A model generated the notes under the pieces. The model had not been told where the DNA came from. It saw nothing but the letters and a program-made list of their open reading frames with translations, and searched no databases. 16,007 nt of DNA from Chloroflexota bacterium (GTDB taxonomy: Bacteria; Chloroflexota; Dehalococcoidia; Lucifugimonadales; Australimonadaceae): assembly GCA_022574265.1 (NCBI GenBank), contig JACZSI010000023.1, forward strand, positions 1 to 16,007. The letters run 5' to 3'. A program made the position numbers and the translations under genes. Positions 14,387 to 16,007 of the stretch are shown here, piece by piece. Numbering within the stretch: the first letter of the stretch is position 1; each line of letters opens with the position of its first letter.

Positions 14387-14531
14387 CCCCCTTCCTCGCC
14401 AGGAAGGGGGCGATGAAGCCAACAACGGGGGACACCCCCGTGCCCCCGGCAAAGGGGCTTGGCCCCTCTGCACTCCCTGTCCGACGTCCGCCCCCTTCGA
14501 GAGCCTCAGGACGAACGGGGACATCGGACAG
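14387..14531. repeat. Cluster of four hairpins including palindromic repeat copy C
   Basis: In order these are: CCCCCTTCCT/AGGAAGGGGG around CGCC (14387-14410, ten perfect pairs); ACGGGGG/CCCCCGT around ACA (14425-14441); AGGGGC/GCCCCT around TTG (14453-14467); and CTGTCCGA/TCGGACAG (14478-14485 with 14524-14531). The last encloses a partial copy of the palindromic repeat, with loop TCGAGAGCCTC followed by AGGACGAACGG. The cluster fills most of the gap between the molybdenum subunit stop and the aldolase ribosome binding site. A separate 10-bp palindrome, AACGGCCGTT, lies at 14361-14370. Confidence 0.75.
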
Positions 14532-14536
14532 CAGGC

Positions 14537-16007
14537 CTAGCTGCTCTCCCTTTTCGCGGCCTCGAGCGCCCGCCACACCCGCTCGGGGGTTAGCGGCAGG
14601 TCCTTGATGCGCACGCCCGTCGCGTTGTAGATCGCGTTCGCCACCGCAGGGGCGACCGCCACGACGCCGCCCTCGCCGATGCCTTTGGCGCCGTAGGGGC
14701 CTGGTCCGTCGCCGTTCTCGATCAGGATGGTCTCGAAGACCTCGGGCAGGTCGGCGAAGGTGGGGACGCGGTAGTCGATCAGGTTCGGGTTCAGGAGCTG
14801 GCCGTCCTCGTAGACCATCTCCTCGAACATCGTGTGCCCGATCGCCTGCATGGCCGCGCCTTCGTCCTGGCCCTCGGCCTGCTGCGGGTTGATGGCCTTG
14901 CCGCAGTCGATGGCCGAGACGTAGCGGAGGATGCGGACCTGGCCGGTGGCCTCCTCGACCTCGACCTCGGCGGCACCGATGCCGACCTCCCAGAAGACGG
15001 GCTCCTGCTTGAGCTTGCCGCTCTCGTGCTGCGACGAGACGTACCCGCGCCCGATGAGCTCGCCGCCGTCGCCGTCGAAGCGCTGCCCGACGAGGTCGGC
15101 GAATGCGATCCGCTCGTCGCCGTGGGCGACCGCACCGTCGGCGACCGTGAGGCCGCCGGGGGCCGACTCGAAGTGCTTGGTCGCGAGCTCCAGGAGCTGG
15201 TCGCGCACCTCGACCGCCGCGCCCTGGACGGCGAGCCCCACGAGTGTCGTCGAGCGGCTGGAGCCGGTCGAGCGGTCGTAGGGGACGATGCCCGTGTCGG
15301 AGGAGATGACGCGCACGGCATCGAAGCTCATGCCGAGCTCCTCGGCCGCGATCTGCGCCATCGTCGTGCGCGACCCCTGGCCGAGCTCGGTGGTGCCGAC
15401 GAGCACGATCGCCGAGCCGTCGGCGAGCAGCCGCACGATGGCCGTGGAGGTGGGGTTCGCGCCGGCGTTGGTGATCGAGCACGCCATGCCGATGCCGCGG
15501 CGGACGCCGGGGCGGGGGCTCGACGGCCGATAGGAGGTCCAGCCCAGAGCCCCGGTCACGGCCTTGATCCCCATGGCGAGGTCGGCCTCCAGCGGCCGGC
15601 GTCCACGGCGGACCTCCTCGCCGGGCACCGCCAGGTTCTTCAAGCGCAGCTCCAGCGGGTCCATGCCGAGCGCCGCCGCGATGATGTCGACCTGCGACTC
15701 GCACGCCCAGGCGGCCTGCGGTCCGCCGATGGAGCGGTAGGAGCCCGCGGGCGTGGTGTTGGTGTAGACGCCGTAGGTATCGACCTTGAGGTGCGGCCAC
15801 CGGTAGGGCCCTGGCATGCGGTCGCCGATGCGCTGCGTCACGCGCACGCCGTTGTCGGCGTACGCGCCGGTGTCGACGTATGCGAGGCACGTGCGGGCCA
15901 CGAACGTGCCGTCGGCCTTCACGCCGGTCCTGATCGTCGCTCGGGCGGAGTGCCGGCGCACGGTCTTGAACGCCTCGTCGACCGTCAGCGCGAGCCTGAC
16001 GGGGGGC
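14537..16007 (-). CDS. Xanthine dehydrogenase/CoxL-like molybdopterin-binding subunit, N terminus outside window
   Basis: The frame stays open to the right edge and begins there PPVRLALTVDEAFKTVRRHSA. This is the segment just after the GG-FGGK motif of the family, so roughly the first third of the protein is missing. Visible family features are RTGVKADGTFVA, then YGVYTNTTPAGSYRSIGGPQAAWACESQVD, LVGTTELGQGSRT, and the C-terminal active-site Glu in GAKGIGEGGVV followed by AVANAIYNATG. The standard GIGEGG motif contrasts with AIGESP in the gene at 9810, so the two subunits belong to different branches. The substrate is unknown. Whether FeS and FAD subunits flank it lies outside the window. It ends TAG within a short AGCAG/CTGCT palindrome. 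Confidence 0.92.
   Translation of the reverse strand, partial: PPVRLALTVDEAFKTVRRHSARATIRTGVKADGTFVARTCLAYVDTGAYADNGVRVTQRIGDRMPGPYRWPHLKVDTYGVYTNTTPAGSYRSIGGPQAAWACESQVDIIAAALGMDPLELRLKNLAVPGEEVRRGRRPLEADLAMGIKAVTGALGWTSYRPSSPRPGVRRGIGMACSITNAGANPTSTAIVRLLADGSAIVLVGTTELGQGSRTTMAQIAAEELGMSFDAVRVISSDTGIVPYDRSTGSSRSTTLVGLAVQGAAVEVRDQLLELATKHFESAPGGLTVADGAVAHGDERIAFADLVGQRFDGDGGELIGRGYVSSQHESGKLKQEPVFWEVGIGAAEVEVEEATGQVRILRYVSAIDCGKAINPQQAEGQDEGAAMQAIGHTMFEEMVYEDGQLLNPNLIDYRVPTFADLPEVFETILIENGDGPGPYGAKGIGEGGVVAVAPAVANAIYNATGVRIKDLPLTPERVWRALEAAKRESS

Noticed and set aside
14298..15890. A 530-codon minus-strand frame overlapping the right-hand molybdenum subunit
   Set aside because: It is an arginine-rich shadow in another frame. 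The family motifs are all in the frame ending at 14537.
1..16007. CRISPR array
   Set aside because: No set of regularly spaced direct repeats with unique spacers was seen. The repeats present are dispersed palindromes.

Overview
The window is a GC-rich bacterial chromosome segment with dense gene packing, frequent GTG starts and 4-bp GTGA gene overlaps. The gene content is two xanthine-dehydrogenase-family molybdenum subunits, an acetoacetyl-CoA synthetase operon and tandem class II aldolases. Many short palindromic repeats lie between genes. Together these suggest a heterotrophic, probably environmental bacterium. A Chloroflexota (Dehalococcoidia/SAR202-like) origin is my best guess, but nothing in the window proves it.

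Layout. Positions 1-300 carry minus-strand RNA gene material: a tRNA-Pro(UGG) with a poor 5' half, a tail that matches only the 3' end of tmRNA, and the first 21 codons of an unidentified CDS. Positions 300-890 hold no convincing gene, only a possible gene scrap and a short phased heptamer repeat. A class III nucleotidyl-cyclase-like gene follows (about 882-1691, +); it is visibly less GC-rich than its neighbours and has no clear start codon. This left end looks like an integration or accessory spot. From 6363 down to 1859 runs a minus-strand operon: a small antibiotic-biosynthesis-monooxygenase-fold protein, an MFS carrier, acetoacetyl-CoA synthetase and an EamA transporter. The carrier/ligase and ligase/EamA junctions are GTGA overlaps. 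It reads as a unit that imports or produces an acetoacetate-like acid, activates it to CoA and exports something.

On the plus strand, 6805-8807 has pyruvate kinase followed 5 bp later by a lipoprotein-type PEBP protein. Then come a LON substrate-binding-domain protein (9070), a molybdopterin-binding oxidoreductase large subunit (9810) and a 39-residue coiled-coil microprotein (12099) with a strong ribosome binding site. A four-helix, four-histidine membrane protein (12666-12256, -) converges on the microprotein. The right end is a minus-strand group: a second, more typical XDH/CoxL-like large subunit (cut by the window edge) and two coupled class II aldolase/adducin-family proteins.

The most unusual content is not protein coding. 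A 25-bp stem-loop repeat starts exactly at the TAG stop codon of three unrelated genes. A set of palindromes has changing but still complementary stems around loops that begin GAG and end CGA. A cluster of four hairpins precedes the aldolase pair. These, the RNA-gene remnants, the orphan cyclase-like gene and the microprotein are the points I would follow up.
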